Source: an uncultured Prevotella sp.
GTDB lineage: Bacteria > Bacteroidota > Bacteroidia > Bacteroidales > Bacteroidaceae
Assembly: GCA_934254985.1 (NCBI GenBank)
Contig: CAKQMS010000004.1
Location: 62,001 to 126,000, forward strand
Direction: 5' to 3'
Length of the DNA stretch: 64,000 nucleotides
Part shown: positions 63,258 through 64,000 of the stretch, piece after piece
Layout of the letters: each line of letters opens with the position of its first letter
How positions within the stretch are numbered: the first letter of the stretch is position 1
Notes under the pieces: generated by a model
What the model was told of the DNA's origin: nothing
Databases searched by the model: none
The model's input: the letters and a program-made list of their open reading frames with translations, nothing else
Position numbers and translations under genes: made by a program

Positions 63258-64000
63258 AATCTATCTATTAAACATTTCTCCAATTTCTTAGAACATGCTT
63301 CTGGAGAAAAATTATCCTTCATATATTCTAATAAATCCGGTTGATATACGTTTTTGTCTAAAAGTTTTACAACAGCCTTACCAATTTCATCAACAGAATA
63401 TGGATTAATAATTTCTGCATGATTCTGCAAATAATACTTAGGACCACCATCATTCGTCAAAACTATTTCTGCCCCATTAGCTGCAGCTTCTAAAGCAACC
63501 ATACCCACGCCCTCTGTCAAACTAGGTAATGCAAAGACTTTACAACGTCGATAATATTCCAAAAGCTTCTCATCTGTCAATTCTCCTACATACTTAATAT
63601 TTTTGTGACCATCTATCATACTGTGCAACCATTGCTTCTCTTCTTCAGAAGCTAAAAGACCAGCCAGAATCAAATTGAATTTATATTTAATAGCAGCTTC
63701 TACCAAACGTGGCACATTCTTATTTGACGCACCTAATCTACTTGCATGAAAACAGAAATTCTCCTTGTTAGGCATTTCATCGCAAGATTGAACTCTATAC
63801 TGAAGTGGTACTAGTTCTATTTTTGATTCTTCTATTTCCAAACATTTTGTCACATAAGAAGCCTCAAAATCAGATCTGACAAGCCATAGCTTATAGAAAT
63901 CTTTATTTAAATACAAATCATGAAATCTAGAAGACAATCCTAAATGCTTTTGGTCTCCCCAATATTTAGTGAAGAACTTATACTTTGCATGACCACAATC
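63254..64000 (-). CDS. Glycosyltransferase family 4, 5' end cut by window
   Basis: The frame is open to the right edge, and the TTG at 63937 is internal, so the start is outside. The 248 visible codons cover the C-terminal donor domain: FCFHASRLGASNKNVPRLVEA, IKYVGELTDEKLLEYYRRCKVFALPSLTEGVGMVALEAAANGAEIVLT. It belongs to the glycan block transcribed leftward toward the choline genes. Confidence 0.87.
   Translation of the reverse strand, partial: DCGHAKYKFFTKYWGDQKHLGLSSRFHDLYLNKDFYKLWLVRSDFEASYVTKCLEIEESKIELVPLQYRVQSCDEMPNKENFCFHASRLGASNKNVPRLVEAAIKYKFNLILAGLLASEEEKQWLHSMIDGHKNIKYVGELTDEKLLEYYRRCKVFALPSLTEGVGMVALEAAANGAEIVLTNDGGPKYYLQNHAEIINPYSVDEIGKAVVKLLDKNVYQPDLLEYMKDNFSPEACSKKLEKCLIDRL

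Overview
The window looks like a chromosomal segment from a Bacteroidales bacterium, most likely Prevotellaceae (Prevotella/Segatella-like). The evidence is a Sus-type starch cluster, the type IX secretion proteins PorU and PorV, secreted proteins with short C-terminal sorting tails, the KorAB 2-oxoacid oxidoreductase pair, a nucleoside kinase of the Bacteroidetes type, and many promoters of the Bacteroidetes form TTTG-N19/20-TAnnTTTG. No rRNA genes, transposases or CRISPR arrays are visible. One tRNA, tRNA-Leu(CAA), is present.

Left part (1-11.3 kb): a starch/maltodextrin block, malQ (cut by the window edge), susB (GH97), a type I pullulanase and a SusA-type neopullulanase, closed by a terminator, then a secreted PL11 rhamnogalacturonan lyase. 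Next (11.4-28 kb) comes core metabolism and translation: a DUF1893 protein, a Na/Pi cotransporter, a nucleoside kinase, korAB, the rplM-rpsI-rpsB-tsf block with a structured leader, then an FAH-family hydrolase, porU, porV and ispF. From 28 to 34 kb there is a C_GCAxxG_C_C protein, a GH127 arabinofuranosidase interrupted at a G8 tract, two glycosyltransferases and a candidate small RNA with its own promoter and terminator.

Middle (34-45.5 kb): a four-gene leftward envelope operon (TlpA-like, DUF6029, Omp28, sorting-tail protein), a membrane protein, clpS-clpA-guaD, greA-HIT with a promoter and an intrinsic terminator in the greA leader, manC and tRNA-Leu.

Right part (45.6-64 kb) is accessory. 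A leftward cassette of N6 DNA methylase, unknown gene, HNH-like gene and AbiH looks like a defence or restriction module; its second and third genes carry a stop codon and a frameshift. Beyond it is a surface-glycan locus (epimerase, glycosyltransferases), noticeably more AT-rich from about 54 kb. It contains a TIR-domain gene and a tightly packed choline block: CDP-alcohol phosphotransferase, outer-membrane porin, nucleotidyltransferase-choline kinase fusion, BCCT transporter and LicC-like cytidylyltransferase. Together these could import choline, make CDP-choline and transfer phosphocholine to a lipid or glycan. This is the most interesting system in the window.

Intergenic regions carry several dispersed repeat families: 22-bp tandem arrays, a 30-bp GTGAAG element, an about 70-bp palindrome and an about 60-bp GC-rich element. 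One copy of the 30-bp element lies in frame inside a coding sequence.
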